Assembly: GCF_013373865.1 (NCBI RefSeq)
Contig: NC_050470.1
Span: 3,952,373-4,016,372, forward strand
Length of the DNA: 64,000 bases
Source of the DNA: Monomorium pharaonis
Lineage: Eukaryota; Arthropoda; Insecta; Hymenoptera; Formicidae
Direction: 5' to 3'
The notes under the pieces were generated by a model, which had not been told where the DNA came from, ran no database searches, and saw only the letters and a program-made list of their open reading frames with translations. Shown here in pieces: positions 51,957 through 64,000 of this stretch. Position 1 is the first letter of the stretch. Each line of letters opens with the position of its first letter. The position numbers and the translations under genes were made by a program.

Positions 51957-52421
51957 TCAGATCGGACGAACGTTCGTATTGTAATGTAATGCAAAATTCC
52001 GAAGAGCTAATTGAGACGCAGTATATGCTTCAATAAATGACGACGTATCGCAAAGATAAACATTTAGAGAATGAATAACTGTGTGCATGGTTATACGTCT
52101 TGATTCCATGGACGAGAAAAATCGTCTCAGGTCAGGATCGTACTTAGCAGGATAAAATAACATTCGTAAAAATTGCACTACATGTTCTTTTCTTTTCGAG
52201 AAATAAACGTATTGGTTTATCAAGGTTCTCACAGTTAAACGCCTTTTTTTTGCATTTGCGCGTCCGGTTTGGAATGCAATTTCCTTCCTTCTTTCTTTCG
52301 GATCGCGGTGAACGTCGGTATGAGTTCGTAGAACGGCACTATAATCGGCGTTGCTTTCATGCAGAAAAGTCACAGTATATATCTTTCTAAGACGATACGT
52401 TGACATTGTGGAACGTGTCAT
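51957..52421 (-). CDS. Unassigned intronless ORF, 154 aa, basic protein
   Basis: The longest unspliced frame in this half of the window that is not repeat-driven. The predicted protein is basic in its first two thirds (RDPKERRKEIAFQTGR, NAKKRRLTVRTLINQ) and has balanced composition with aromatic and Cys residues, unlike the low-complexity frames nearby. The DNA over the ORF is less AT-rich than both flanks. A second in-frame ATG is at codon 6. There are no transmembrane segments, signal peptide or motif I recognise. It may be a lineage-specific gene, one exon of a larger gene, or a fragment of a mobile or viral-derived sequence. Function unknown. Confidence 0.35.
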   Translation of the reverse strand: MTRSTMSTYRLRKIYTVTFLHESNADYSAVLRTHTDVHRDPKERRKEIAFQTGRANAKKRRLTVRTLINQYVYFSKRKEHVVQFLRMLFYPAKYDPDLRRFFSSMESRRITMHTVIHSLNVYLCDTSSFIEAYTASQLALRNFALHYNTNVRPI

Positions 52422-54470
52422 AAAAATATCAATTAAAATAGCTCATCAGAAGTGAGAAGTGGTTTGCAATGTACAATTTACAAATCGCATTTTAAAAATA
52501 AGTGGTAAGAAAAAAAATTTTATTTTGTTGATTTAACGTGCAAATATGTATCTTTAAATATCTTCTTATCTTTTCCAGAGAACTCCTTTTTCCATCAATA
52601 ATATTATGTTGTGTCGCTGCGTACTCGCATGTGACTTCATGAACCTTATCTCTGTATTTTTTATTAAACTTTAATATAAAGAAAAATATATGTATGTATA
52701 TACTATTGGTCGACAGCTTTTATTTTTTATTTTTTTTTGCTCTATACTCTAAAAAATAATTCTTTTTATGCCAAAAATAATTTATTCACTACAAAAATGT
52801 TTACGAAGCAAATGAACATGATTATAAGTTTATTTTGATAACTAACACATATGTTATAATATTTTACTAGTAAATCGATATTTTTTGATTTCATATTCTG
52901 ATAATAATTATGCGTATGTAATATAATAATTTGGCCAAGGTTTTGTATAAATAAAGAAATAATTTTTATTATGTGTATATCATTGTGCATATTTGTATAA
53001 AAATCGCGACATTGTTAAAAAAAATTCATGATATATTACTTTTATTCATCATAATATCATGAGCACGAGAAAAGTCTGCTTTATAATTCGAACTTGAATT
53101 ACTAATAATTTAAAAATTACCACAGCCTCGATCTTGTTGTTAATTAAATTTTTTGTCTTAGAATGTTCCAAAAAACATAATTTTAAAAGGATATCCGGTT
53201 TCTGAGATATTATGTATTTCTGTTTTGCTGACGTGATACATTTCTATATATGTAACAGAAAAATAGCCATTGGATAAATATAAAATCGGTTTCCTTCTGC
53301 ATGGATTAAAATTAAAAAAAAAGGCAACGTAAATATGTGAGTCAATTAACCAGTTGTAACTATTTTTATCTGGAATTATGTTAATTTGCCCTATTCGCAG
53401 TGTGTTTAGTGATTTTTTTAAATATAAAATCTGTATTGTAAAAACATACTATTTATATAGTCATTTTATTTCAATATTATACAGAATGACTATACAGATT
53501 ACAATGTTAAATTTTTCAGTATATAGCCATTTTATTTCAATATTATACAGAATGACATTATACAGATTATAATGTTTAATTTTTTATAGTTTTTTTAGAA
53601 GTTTAAAAATTGTTAACATTTCAAATAATTGCATATCTTTGCAGAAAAATTCGTTTAATGTCATAGTACTTATTAATGATTAAAAGACATTTATTTTAAT
53701 GTTTTATAAAGCAAAGTATAAAAATTTAATATATTTTAAATAACTCAATTACAATTGGTTCTCAATTCTTATTGGCACAATTTATCATCTAGACTTGATT
53801 TAACTTACATTGAGGATATGCTAATATCGCGCTTTTATGCTAATAAGAGATCTATTATACTGTATATTATAATATGGTTACACATGATTACAATTAATCC
53901 TTTAACGCATTATTTACATAACTACGTTTCTTAGTTTTCTCATAGTATTAAATAAAGCTAAATAAAATGTGTTAATAGAGGTCAACTTTAATTTTCTGCA
54001 GATCAACTAAGATTATTTCAAATAGTTTTCTTTCTTTTTAGTTTGCTGATTCTGTTTTCACTTCATGTCCAAAAAAGTAAGAAACATTTCGAATCATATA
54101 ATCATATTCTTAAGTGTTGAAAAACTATTATAATATTTATATTAGAAATTTTATAAACCCAAAAACTCTTTAAAAATTACAATTACTTGCTAATGACTTT
54201 TTGTTAGTTGGTCTGACAAACAATAAACAATGAAAAATACGTTACTTTGCAAAGAGAGTAAAAAATCCATTTTTTATAAGAAAAATCCATTATCTTATAA
54301 GAAAAATATGATAAAATCTTATAAAACAATAATTTTAAATCATTAACAAAATTTTAAATTTAAAAAAATGCGAACAAAAAATGTCAACAAAAACATAGAT
54401 TACAAAAGACCGATAGTTCAATTAAACTATCATGATGTGTGGTGTGGAACGTATAATATAGTGACACAAC
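52422..54470. other. AT-rich non-coding region
   Basis: Apart from the 53.5-kb tandem duplication no feature is supported; AT content is very high. Confidence 0.4.
53459..53580 (+). repeat. Short tandem duplication
   Basis: The segment CATTTTATTTCAATATTATA followed by CAGAATGAC and TACAGATTA.AATGTT is present twice, about 60 bases apart, with small differences. Confidence 0.85.
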
Positions 54471-54479
54471 ACAGATTCG

Positions 54480-54730
54480 CCTCGCTACGGTTGCATATTA
54501 ACAATTGGAGACAGTGAGCCCATTTGTCGAACGCGCGAACGTAAACCAATCGGACGAACATTTTAGACTCGTTTCGATACACACTCCGCAGGGACGACGA
54601 CGTGGACTTTCACTTACGCGACGAGCCTTTTTGATCCCTGCGTTGCGTACCTACGTATACGTGCGTGTAAAGTGCGCATAAACGCGACCCGCGCTATCCC
54701 ACGTAATTGCTGACCGATTGCACAGCATCA
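54480..54730. promoter_or_regulatory. CpG-rich patch, possible promoter or exon
   Basis: About 250 bases with many CpG sites in strongly AT-rich surroundings. No ORF or convincing splice pair. Compositionally similar to the other promoter-like blocks in the window. Confidence 0.3.
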
Positions 54731-55028
54731 GCAAATCTGAAAAATAAATAATTTCTTGATTGCAAATACGCGATTTATTTCAATTAATTACAGTAATTAG
54801 CAGAATACTACAGAATTTGTCGTTTTAAACACTATCATCAACAATTCACGACAATCTAACTAATTTGCTTACAATATAAAAATAATAATAATTTTTTTAA
54901 ACAAATGTATTTTTAATAGATTTGTTTACAACGTTACATTAAATTTATTTAAATTAGAATTAAAATATTCCAAAAGTATTAACAAAGTTTAGACTATTAG
55001 ATCTTTATAAAATTAATGTACCAGATCT

Positions 55029-55236
55029 ATATACACAGAAAAAAAAGTAATATAGCCAATAACATATGTAATTGCGGGCTGCCAACTATATAAAATACTC
55101 AATACAATAATAGTTACTGTTAATGCAAGAACAATGTTGATACTGCAATAGCATATGTTATTGTATTGAGTATATCTGTAGTACGCAGCCTGCAACAACA
55201 TATCTTATTGGATATATTGCATTTTTTTTCAGTATA
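55029..55236. mobile_element. MITE with ~100-base terminal inverted repeats
   Basis: The ends TATACACAGAAAAAAAA (left) and TATACTGAAAAAAAA (right, read in reverse) continue into arms sharing ATAGCCAATAACATATG, GCGGGCTGC and ATACTCAATACAATAA. The two halves are about 80-85% complementary, leaving almost no internal sequence. This is the structure of a palindromic Tc1/mariner-like MITE. A 62-codon ORF across it is an artefact. Confidence 0.75.
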
Positions 55237-55507
55237 CATTAAAAATACAATTATATTTTTAATGTACACTAAAAAAATGTAAATATATATATATATAATA
55301 AATATACATATATTTATATATAATAAATATATATATATATAATTTATATATTATTATGTATTATTACATATTCATATTTATATATTCTTGTTAAAATTAC
55401 TGTTAATATTTCATCTAGCATTAACTTAAGCCCAGTCATATACATATAATTGTGACATGATATGTCTATAAGACATATTATGTCATAAAATTTTATAGAC
55501 AAGCTTC

Positions 55508-55509
<2 letters not shown>

Positions 55510-55576
<67 letters not shown>

Positions 55577-55635
55577 GCACACGCACACGCACACGCACAC
55601 GCACACGCACACGCACACGCACACGCACACGCACA

Positions 55636-55679
<44 letters not shown>
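55510..55679. repeat. (AC)n / (ACGC)n microsatellite
   Basis: About 170 bases: pure AC, then ACGCAC hexamers, then a short ACGC run, then AC again. Cys/Val/Ala ORFs on the minus strand are artefacts. Confidence 0.98.
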
Positions 55680-55684
<5 letters not shown>

Positions 55685-56029
55685 CAAAACTTTATTATCA
55701 TTAATACAGCACGTAATGTAGCTCTCAAAGGGATATAAGACAATAATACGTTTCTCTTCGTTTCAATTTTACTCTTCATATTACGCCTCGCTAATCGCGT
55801 TAATTGTCGCAACGCATTGTGATCAGTGTAACAATAATCAGTGTTTCGCAATAAAATTATAATTCCTGGTGAAATTTTTTTGCTATAACTTTTCAGAATT
55901 TTAATGTTAATTTCAGAATTTTCATATAATTTTATAATTTTTAAAAAACTTCTTAACAAACTTTTTTATACGAATTGGCACATTTATAAGTATTAAGAAA
56001 AAGTCAATATTTTTTAAAATCTTTATATT

Positions 56030-56048
56030 AATATATATGTATATATAT

Positions 56049-56093
<45 letters not shown>

Positions 56094-56115
56094 TATGTGT
56101 ATATATATATATTTT
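56030..56115. repeat. (TA)n tract
   Basis: TA-rich run with a pure (TA)~20 core at about 56058-56090. Confidence 0.9.
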
Positions 56116-56499
56116 TTTTTAATGTTAAAACATTTTTAAATATCTAAGATTTCTTATTCTCTAATTTCCGAAGAAACTTTTAAAGAAATTTGTTTTCAAA
56201 AATCGTTATAAATTTAAAATATAAAAAATATTTAAACTACAATGAGATATCAAAATACTTTTTTTCAAAATTTTGTTATGTATTACATAATGGGCATAGC
56301 GCATAAATTAAATCTTCTCGCGACATGCAAATGAACTCTCATCGATGACAACGTGACAACAACTTAATGTTTATGAGTTTAATGAATTGTAATCGGTAAC
56401 AATAATAGATAGCGCGAATGTCGGAAAATCTATTTTTTGTATTGATGCATTTGGCGCGTAAACGTCTTTCAGTCGCATGAAGATAATCGCGTGATTGGT

Positions 56500-57448
56500 A
56501 ACCTGAAGATAGGCAGTGTCTTGGGCAGTGTCGATCCTCGCGTCGGGAACGTTAGACGATGTGTGTTAATTAACAATCTTATCGACAAGTATTCAGTGAG
56601 TGAATGACACATACTTCGTGAAATATATTCGAAAGATACTGTAACGTTTCCATGTTGTGTCATAATTAAATGATGATCGTGGTATTTTCCTCTAGACCTT
56701 TTTCATCGCGCGAGAGCAATCGCGCGATACGTGAGGTTAGGATGAAGTGAGACTGAAGTCGGTTCAAGCAATTATCCTGTTGTTTATCGATGAGCATCGC
56801 AAGTGACGATCGGAACGTACCGCCGGATTGATAAATCGCAACACGATCGAGATGAGATAACCGCAACGAAATAACCGCGATGCGAGTCTAACGTTTTCGC
56901 GAACGTTCCAGTGGCGTCGGTTGAAACTTTCGTCACATTTCCTCGAATTTTTCAACCGCGCGAAGTTGGCCGCGCAATTCGCAGAAGCCGGCCGGATCGG
57001 GCGATTAGTTCACAGTCGTCACTAATCGGACGCCGGTGGTGACTAACGTATCGCGTCGTAAACTCGCGTTTAACCGAATTGCAGGTTACCGTTCAAACAA
57101 ATCGTTGACCTTCAACATCTTGCAAGGGTGGCGCGTACGCGTCTGTTATGCATCCGCGTGGCATTTGTTTATCTCATTTCTTATGTGAGTCACGTTTCTT
57201 GACTCGCCCCTCGATCAGAATCCGTCTTGAAGAGTTTCGATGTTTCGAGAACATACGACCAGTATCTTTTTTTTCCCCCCGGAAGCATCGCGTGTATTGT
57301 CGATCGAGTGCGTGTATCGAAAGTGCCGATTACAGTTTCGTGCGATCGGGAGTACTGAATATAACAGTTGAATGGTCGGACAAGTGTTATGTGTGTGTTA
57401 CGCTTCTTCGAACCGGGATCCAAATCTCATAGGATATTTTCTTATAGG
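56500..57448 (+). promoter_or_regulatory. CpG-rich 5' region of the candidate + strand gene
   Basis: Composition changes from AT-rich to CpG-rich at about 56460 and stays so up to the ATG at 57449. Several ORFs on both strands overlap and have no family features, as expected for a promoter plus 5' UTR. A CTTATAG just before the ATG could be an acceptor, or the exon may be continuous. Confidence 0.4.
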
Positions 57449-57511
57449 ATGGAGGTCGAAGCAGATAACGGAGTCGGTGGAATGATCGACGGAATGGCAA
57501 CGGTGCGGCTG
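57449..57511 (+). CDS. Candidate first coding exon of an unidentified + strand gene (partial)
   Basis: ATG followed by 21 codons (MEVEADNGVGGMIDGMATVRL) and then a strong donor CTG|GTGAGTG in phase 0. It lies at the end of a CpG-rich block, as expected for a first coding exon. No downstream exon in the window could be joined to it with confidence, so the gene probably continues past 64000 with long introns. The protein family is not recognisable from 21 residues. Confidence 0.4.
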
Positions 57512-58790
57512 GTGAGTGAATTTATTACTATTTGCATGATCAATTTCTCGCTCTAACGATTATACCATGTTAACCGCTCATTACTATGCTCGAGACTGGC
57601 TTTACGAGACGATAATCAATGCATTTATGACAAATCGATACGACAGCTCGACTTTTTTTGCTGCAAAGAATGTGCAGGGAAATCTCAGGTTGCTTGCAAA
57701 TCTCGAAAGAGAAACTTATTTAAATTTATTCTTTCAAACGCTTTCTCTTGGGAAAAATAAAATTTAAATAAAAATAATTACGAATAAATCATTTGCAGGT
57801 GTACATAAGAATAAAAATTGTATAGGCATTTTAATATAAACAATGAAATTTTGTGAATTTGTAAAGTTATTGCAATGACAAATTATATATTTGTACTATT
57901 GTATAATTGTATTATTGATTAATAACTTTCAGTATATTGTCACTTAATTTTTTGATATCACATGTCGGTAAATAAGCGACCGTCGACTAATTTTTATTAA
58001 ATACCTCACGCATTACAGTTTTGTAACTTTGTATACATTTTAGACACTATTTATATAGTTTGCAACTGAGTGAAACTTTTTTGTGTATTTTTAATTTTTA
58101 AAAGTTCTGTTCTTTTAAATATCATAAGAGGAACTTACCTAACGAACGTCGCATAATAATCAATCGTTCACACGTCAGATGGCATCACCGACGCCGTAAT
58201 GTAATCGCTGCGATAATAAGAATTTAAAGTAATAAACATAAATAAATATCACGATAAATTCTTACAAAATTTATATTTTTAATACTTTTTAATACTTTTT
58301 AAATATAACGTAAAAAGTTTGAATTGTAGATTATTTAGCTTTATAAACAGCATTTCTTAAGTTAAAATCAAAATATGTTTTCCCAGATATTTTAAGATAA
58401 GATCTTATCGATTTTTTATGTTCAAATATGATTATTAATTTCAGTATTTATAAACAAATAATAGCAATATATGCAGTACATATTACATACTTTGAATGTT
58501 AACAATAATAACTTGGAGAAACTTGCCGAAATAATTTTTTATTGCAGTTACTCTTGTGCGCTCAATAAATTCTTAATATTTCTCTACAATAAACAAAAAC
58601 TTTTATTAATTAAAAACAACATATTTGTATAATGTGTCGAATTACGTGTCAAATTACGCGCATTGATTTTTGAATTAGTATATTCGTTCATGATCGTACA
58701 AGTCATTAGGTCTTACGTTACGTTTGTTGTACAAATGAAGTAAATTCCTATGCTGTAAGCGCCTACGAAACTATGAAAATATGAGCCTTC
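57512..58790. other. AT-rich presumed intron
   Basis: No feature seen. Probably part of the first intron if the exon at 57449-57511 is real. Confidence 0.35.
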
Positions 58791-58849
58791 GGGGCAACTT
58801 CTTCGTCGCTAAGAAACAAAGCATTCGCCGCGATCAAAATTAATCTCGT

Positions 58850-60057
58850 ATCGATTATGCGAGTTTGCGAACGAGAGACGACGACACACGCGAATATACG
58901 CGCCGCGGCCCCACGTGTCCCCCAGCAAACACGCTCGCGAGCACACACGCGGCTCTAAGCACGAAACTATGGGGAGAGGGGGAGGGATAGAAAGGGAAAG
59001 AATGACGAGACTTGCGTGTCGCTTGAGTTAGAAAGACGGGTTGGGAAGGGGAGGAGGAGGAGGAGGAGGAGGAAGAGGAAGAGAGGGATATGGAAGGACC
59101 GGTCTGCAAGAAGATTCTTCCAGCTGGGGGGTAGTAAAGGTTCGTGCAGAGTAGATGGGGTGGTTGGGTCGGCGAAGGAGAGCCACAGAAGGACGATGGT
59201 GGCTGGAGGTGAAGAAGGTGGTGGAGGGCCGAGGACAAGGGGACGGGGGTGCGAGGGGCCAAGGCTGGCGAGAACTGGAAGAGGGTGGCGGAGGTGGTTT
59301 AAGCAGAGAGCGAGAGAGAGAGAGAGAGGGGGGGAGAGGGAGAGGGAGGAAGAGAGAGGGAGAGTGGTGGGAGTGGGCCGAGCTAAGACGCGTAATGACG
59401 CCCTGAATCAATATGTGAGGCACTGAGATATGCATACGAACTAAGACAACCGCACACCAACCAGCGCGCCACGGCTCCTCTGCCCGGCGTCGCGGCGCGG
59501 CGTGGCGCGGCGCGGTGTGGCGCGGAGCGGCGCGGCGTGGCGCGGAGTAGAGCGGCGCGGCGTCAGCGCCGCGGCGCGCAAAAGGTGGGGAGAAATTAAA
59601 GACGAAGCAGGCACAAAAATAACGACCCACCGGCCGTGTACCCCTCACCACCCCCTTTTCCTTCACGGAGCCTTCCCGCGCGCACTTCCACCATCCCCTT
59701 GCCGACACTCCGCGTCTCTCGCCACTCCCGACCGCTATCCTCTCGTTCGTCCCCCATCCCCTTCTTTCCATCTTTTAAGCTCATTCTTCCTTTCTCTTGT
59801 AAATTCGCCGTCCTTCTTCCTCGTTCATCTACGGAAGACGTGACTGCGACGACGGAGATGAGACGCAGCGGAGTCGGGACGACGGCGGTCGTCCGCGGTG
59901 CAAAATAGGGTGGTCGACGCGGCAGGAGCGCGATCGGTTTAGTGGATCGTTTCGATCGGCACGACGTCCGGACGGTGGCGGATAAAGAGAGGCCCTCGCC
60001 GCGATCCAGCCCGCGCCGATTAATCCGCGTTACACCGCGAATCCCATCGCGTGGCAG
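58850..60057 (+). promoter_or_regulatory. GC-rich island with candidate non-coding exon
   Basis: Strongly GC-rich 1.2 kb. It contains purine-rich (GAG)n-like tracts (59048-59090, 59305-59365), a GGCGC/GGCGT pentamer array (59484-59579) and a run ending in a good + donor, GTGGCAG|GTAGGA, at 60057. This would suit an alternative first, non-coding exon of a + strand gene reading rightward. The long ORFs here (up to 247 codons, Pro/Ser/Arg-rich, on both strands) overlap one another and reflect composition. Confidence 0.4.
59484..59579. repeat. GC-rich degenerate pentamer/decamer array
   Basis: Repeats of GGCGC and GGCGT with occasional GGAGC/GTGTG variants, about 95 bases. Confidence 0.9.
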
Positions 60058-63000
60058 GTAGGAATATAAATCCTATTATCGTAAGAGCGTACGGAAATAC
60101 GTAAACGCCGCAGTCGTGACTCCTGGTGGACCGATTAGCGATAAGTAGTTCTGACAAGAAATTCTTTCTATTAGTCTTTTTTTTTTTAACTGAGATGCGC
60201 GCGTATATACATAATAACATAATGTAGACTTGAATCGCACACTTGGGACAAAAATTAATTAATAAAATACATGTATTGTACACTATTGTGCAATGGCGAC
60301 GTTAATATCCCCAGTTATTTATTGTTATCCAGGTTTAGAATACGGATTGCTCAATATATATTGAAATAAGTTTGCGATTATTACCGATTGTCAGTTACAA
60401 AGTTTATATAAGTTATGCGGTTCAGAATTATATATAAAATTATCAAACACCTCTTTAAATTCTTCTTTAACATGCATTTTTGCGGTTTCGATCATTTCGC
60501 ACGCGTTCTTATAGACCTGAGAATAATATCGAACTCAAAGTCGATATTAAAAAGTATCTTTGTTGTTTTCTTTTATATTATTCTTGTTTCTAGAATTGGA
60601 AAAAAAAAGAATTTTCTTTATTATACGGCAAGACTACACTCTTTCAATAAGACTATTCTTTTTCAATACGATTCTTTGTCTCATGGTATTATTCTATTAT
60701 AATTGGTCACATATTACATTAGCATTTCAAGTACATATTAATTCGAAACCTTTGACTTTAAGGAGACTTTCGTAAATCATTGTCGAGCATAGTAGAGAGT
60801 GCGACGAGGCGCGAATAATCGGGCAATTCTTTCAAATGTAATTTTTTTGCTGTCATTAGAAAAAGTTTTTCTTACCTCAAAATGAATAAAATATGTCGAA
60901 AGAATAACCCTGAAATCTGCTTGCGATCAAAAGTATAGATAAGGTAACTTGGTGGCGGCTTTAAGTACTTATGATATTCATTCTTATCGCGTAGTTGGTT
61001 CAAGTTTGATCGCGATCGATAGACAATCTTGTCGAATTTGTCTGGACGCATTTATTTCAAAAGCGATATGTGGAAGTAAATTATATAATATAGACTTTAT
61101 ACGCGGGCGCACGCGTGCGCGATAATATTAGTTAGATAATGTTAATAATACGTTTTAAGGTTGTTTGAGAGTTGGGAATACATGTCGCCACCTGTTGCAA
61201 TTTCTAAAAAGAACGATCGTGATAACATTTATTATTCATCGTGTGATATCGCTCTAAGTACTTAGAGATGAATTTGGATCTGTAGTTATACGGTTTCTAT
61301 GATAATTTGGATAATTTATAAGAGAAATAAGATCACGCGCTCGCCTTGGTACTGCATTGACTTTGCAGACATTGAGCGCACTGAAACATGTATGAACCGT
61401 ATATTATTACTATGCATGTATCTTTTTATAATCAGTGTCATAAAATTAAAAAATTAGAACTCGATCATTTGACCTGTCCAAACTTAAAATTAGTCATAAA
61501 ATGCTAAATGCGACTCTGCATTTACATTGTTGTGTATTTGCAAACTTTTGCGACATTACATGTTGGAAATTATAGGATAAAAGACAAATTTTTTTTCAAG
61601 TAGAAAAATTTCCGATTTTTTGTCAGTTTTTATATTGACTTGCATTATTATGTATTGTTATTTTAATTATTAATTTATAATGTTTCTCTTTTTTTCTCGT
61701 TAATTAATCTGATGGATGTGTCTTATTTATGTGTTTTATCGAACTAAATATGTCTTTTATTATTGCTCGCAATATTAATATTTATAGGTGACATCCCTTT
61801 TTTTTATTTCTAACTTTGTGTTCATATGGAACGTACTCTTGTGTTTTCGACTCATTAGTTTCACGCACAACCTGTTTCTATCGTGCGGTATATTTAATTT
61901 CGGTGAGTGTGCCAGCGAACAATCCGAAAAAGAATTGGAAAGGGGCGGGGACAGATTTACGGCTTTCATTTACATGTGACCTAATTCGTCTGGATGTAAT
62001 CAATGGCCAGGACATACGAATCAGATTGGAACTCCGATTTGGTTAACTACACACGAAACGGTAATAACTCCCCCTCGTAGACTAAATTTAATGTACAAGG
62101 GAACCGGTATTGATCACGTAGGTCGAAAGTCAACGATCGTGTCCATTTTAAATATGCGTCACCCTGCACACAGCGCTTAGCAATGAGGTCGCGTTGTGCC
62201 ATATAATGTGATCCGATGTCAAAGATTGTCGCCATTGTAATGGTTAATTGCATTTACCATGCCTGGCAGTTCCGAACTTTTCACGCGTAATATTTCTCTG
62301 TATAATGTGCAGTTAAAAAGTTTCACAACGATAACGCACGGAAACGTTAACATGTAAGCTATCTGGAAGCCGTCGACTCATTAATTTCAATGATAGCTTT
62401 CTCAAAAGAAAAACATTACAAAATTTATTAAACGAATATGTCATTAAAGTTGAAGTTCTTAAACAGTTTGTATATTAAGTTTACAATTATATGGTGAAAA
62501 TAAATTTAAAGATTAAAGTTATCGAGTGAAGGAGGTTTTGGTTTTCAGTTGAAACTTATTTGTTGATATGTGTTTAGTGTAAATAGCTTCGTTTCACAAA
62601 TTTACTCCAAATGAATAGGACACTATATGATTCCACATGGCACCACTGAGTTGGTAAGGGTTAATTACAGACTCGAACTATCTCGACACATACATTCGCG
62701 TCCCGAAGTTCGGGCAAGTTTCGGCTGTATCCTCGACGCCGCGTATCTCTACTTTTATAAGTAATAAAAATTATTTCCATTTACAGTAGCGCAAGCTCGT
62801 AAATCTTAGCCTTGTTTTTATTATTTTGTACAAGCTGTATACAAAAATATGCCCGGAGGGCGTCGCGGATAATAAATACAAATATATCTTGCTGTTCTGC
62901 TTGCAAAAAGAAAAACAGGGTTGGAACAGTAATATTCAAATATTTAAATGAGAGCGACAATAATAAAATTAAAAGAGTACAAAATAATATTCGAATGTTC

Positions 63001-63200
63001 TAATGATGATTTCTCATAAATGTGAAATATTCTGTTCTTTGAACATATAAAAATGTGTCTTCGAAGACTCTCCAGTTACTTTTTTATTCGCATCAGAGGA
63101 TATCCTTTCTCTTGTGGCGGTAGATTTAATTCATCGACAAAGGACAATACCAATGGTCGACTCGACAAGATGATTTCCTCAAGCCGTCCCTCTCAAAAGC
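60058..63200. other. Non-coding region
   Basis: AT-rich with scattered CpG patches (about 61000-61120 and 61920-62260). A 68-codon minus-strand frame at 62047-62253 has balanced composition but no recognisable motif or splice partners. Nothing else supported; probably intronic. Confidence 0.35.
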
Positions 63201-63269
63201 TCACAGGATGTTGCTAAGGAGGAACCTTCATCTCTGCGGTGTAATCAATATTAAAAGTCTAAAATGTCT

Positions 63270-63960
63270 CGCGTGTGTGGCGAGCCGGCCGCGTGTAGGG
63301 GTCGTAGTTCGTCGGCGGGAGTCGGCTGAACCCCACGTTGCCGGTTGGAAGGAGAGGACGGTGGAGAACGGGCAGGCTTGGCGAGGGGTGCCGGGGGATG
63401 GCCAAGAGTGAGCGGCGGCAGCGGCGGTGGAAGTGGTGGTAGTGGTAGTGGTGGTGGCACGAAGAGGTGGAGGTTCTCATTAAGCAGCCCGGGCACCGCG
63501 CGCCGGGGGTTCAAATAAGAAGAAGAAGCGCCGCTGGAAGAAGAAGGGAGAAAAGGAGAAGAAACCAGTAAGACTAAGACACAAGGGTAGAAGGGGGTGA
63601 GAGCGGGTGGCGAGCGAGCAAACGAGCGCGAGCGTGAGCGCGAAGAGGAAGAGCCGAGGGATACAGAGGGTGGAAGAAGGGTGAAAAGAGGGAACGCGAG
63701 GGAGATAGAGTGCTAAGGGGGTTGGGGAATTATCAGGGCTCGCGTTCTCCTCGCGCGCGTAAGGGGGTTGCCGCGGGGGGGTACCGGGGTGGCAATATGG
63801 CCGCTACTGATGAGTGATGCTCGTAACCCTTACTGCCATCCATCCCCAACAGATCCGTCAGTCAGTCGGATCTCTTAACGCACTTCGGAATTATGCCTGC
63901 CACGACCCTTCTTTATCTTCATTGCCGGCATTGTCCTACCGGGAAAAGCGCGACGTCTTT
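63270..63960. promoter_or_regulatory. GC- and purine-rich block at the window's right edge
   Basis: Contains (GGC/GGT)n-like repeats (63410-63455), GAA/GAG purine tracts (63510-63570), GCGAGC repeats and a TATGGCCGC box near 63797. It resembles the other promoter/5' UTR islands and may belong to the gene whose first coding exon is proposed at 57449, or to the next gene. ORFs are compositional. Confidence 0.35.
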
Positions 63961-64000
63961 GGTCCGTTGCGTTGTACCGACTCCGTACATTATCTTCTTA

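Noticed and set aside
55483..55959. 158-codon minus ORF with a Cys-Val/Cys-Ala repeat tail
   Set aside because: Translation of the (AC)n/(ACGC)n microsatellite; no independent coding evidence.
59028..59771. 247-codon Pro/Ser/Arg-rich minus ORF, the second longest open frame in the window
   Set aside because: Falls in a GC-rich island with several other equally open frames on both strands, low-complexity composition and no domain; expected from composition.
62047..62253. 68-codon minus ORF with balanced composition
   Set aside because: No motif, no splice partner and no neighbouring coding signal; too short to call.

Overview
This is a eukaryotic window. It is AT-rich, with compact multi-exon genes, consensus GT-AG introns, long dinucleotide microsatellites and a few CpG-rich promoter-like islands. 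The proteins look insect; I infer a hymenopteran, most likely an ant, but the species cannot be fixed from the sequence. All gene models were built by hand from ORF continuity, splice sites and phase matching, with no database search.

Layout. (1) 288-1144 (+): the last two exons of an SLC6 sodium/neurotransmitter symporter. (2) 1964-9065 (+): a complete 19-exon phospholipase C beta of the norpA type, 1079 aa. (3) 9676-11074 (-): a 4-exon unorthodox aquaporin (AQP11/12-like), 266 aa, tail-to-tail with norpA. (4) 12075-22894 (-): a 19-exon SENP6/7-type SUMO protease, 1395 aa, with a zinc-ribbon-like exon, a SUMO-interacting motif and a full Ulp1 catalytic domain. A CpG-rich block at about 24.6-25.6 kb probably holds its first non-coding exon. 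(5) 26985-29357 (-): RRN3/TIF-IA, the Pol I initiation factor, with one apparent single-base frameshift in its fourth coding exon. (6) 29.8-40.6 kb: a repeat island with no host gene that I can support. Two inverted copies of a 0.5-0.6 kb element bound it, and about 6 kb of alternating forward/reverse satellite fills its centre, including three near-identical 954-bp higher-order copies. A decayed non-LTR retrotransposon fragment lies beside the satellite. (7) 41341-46286 (-): a complete 13-exon diacylglycerol lipase beta, 666 aa. (8) 46.3-64 kb: mostly non-coding. It holds CpG/GC-rich blocks that look like promoters or 5' UTR exons, an unassigned 154-aa ORF (51957-52421, -), a MITE, microsatellites, and a probable first coding exon of a + strand gene (57449-57511) whose remainder is not recognisable here.

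Functional links. PLC beta produces diacylglycerol and DAGL consumes it, so two successive lipid-signalling enzymes lie about 32 kb apart. The other genes are unrelated housekeeping or transport functions. The most unusual part of the window is the nested inverted-repeat island at 29.8-40.6 kb. It resembles a foldback-type element or a hairpin-RNA source and is not explained by any family I recognise.
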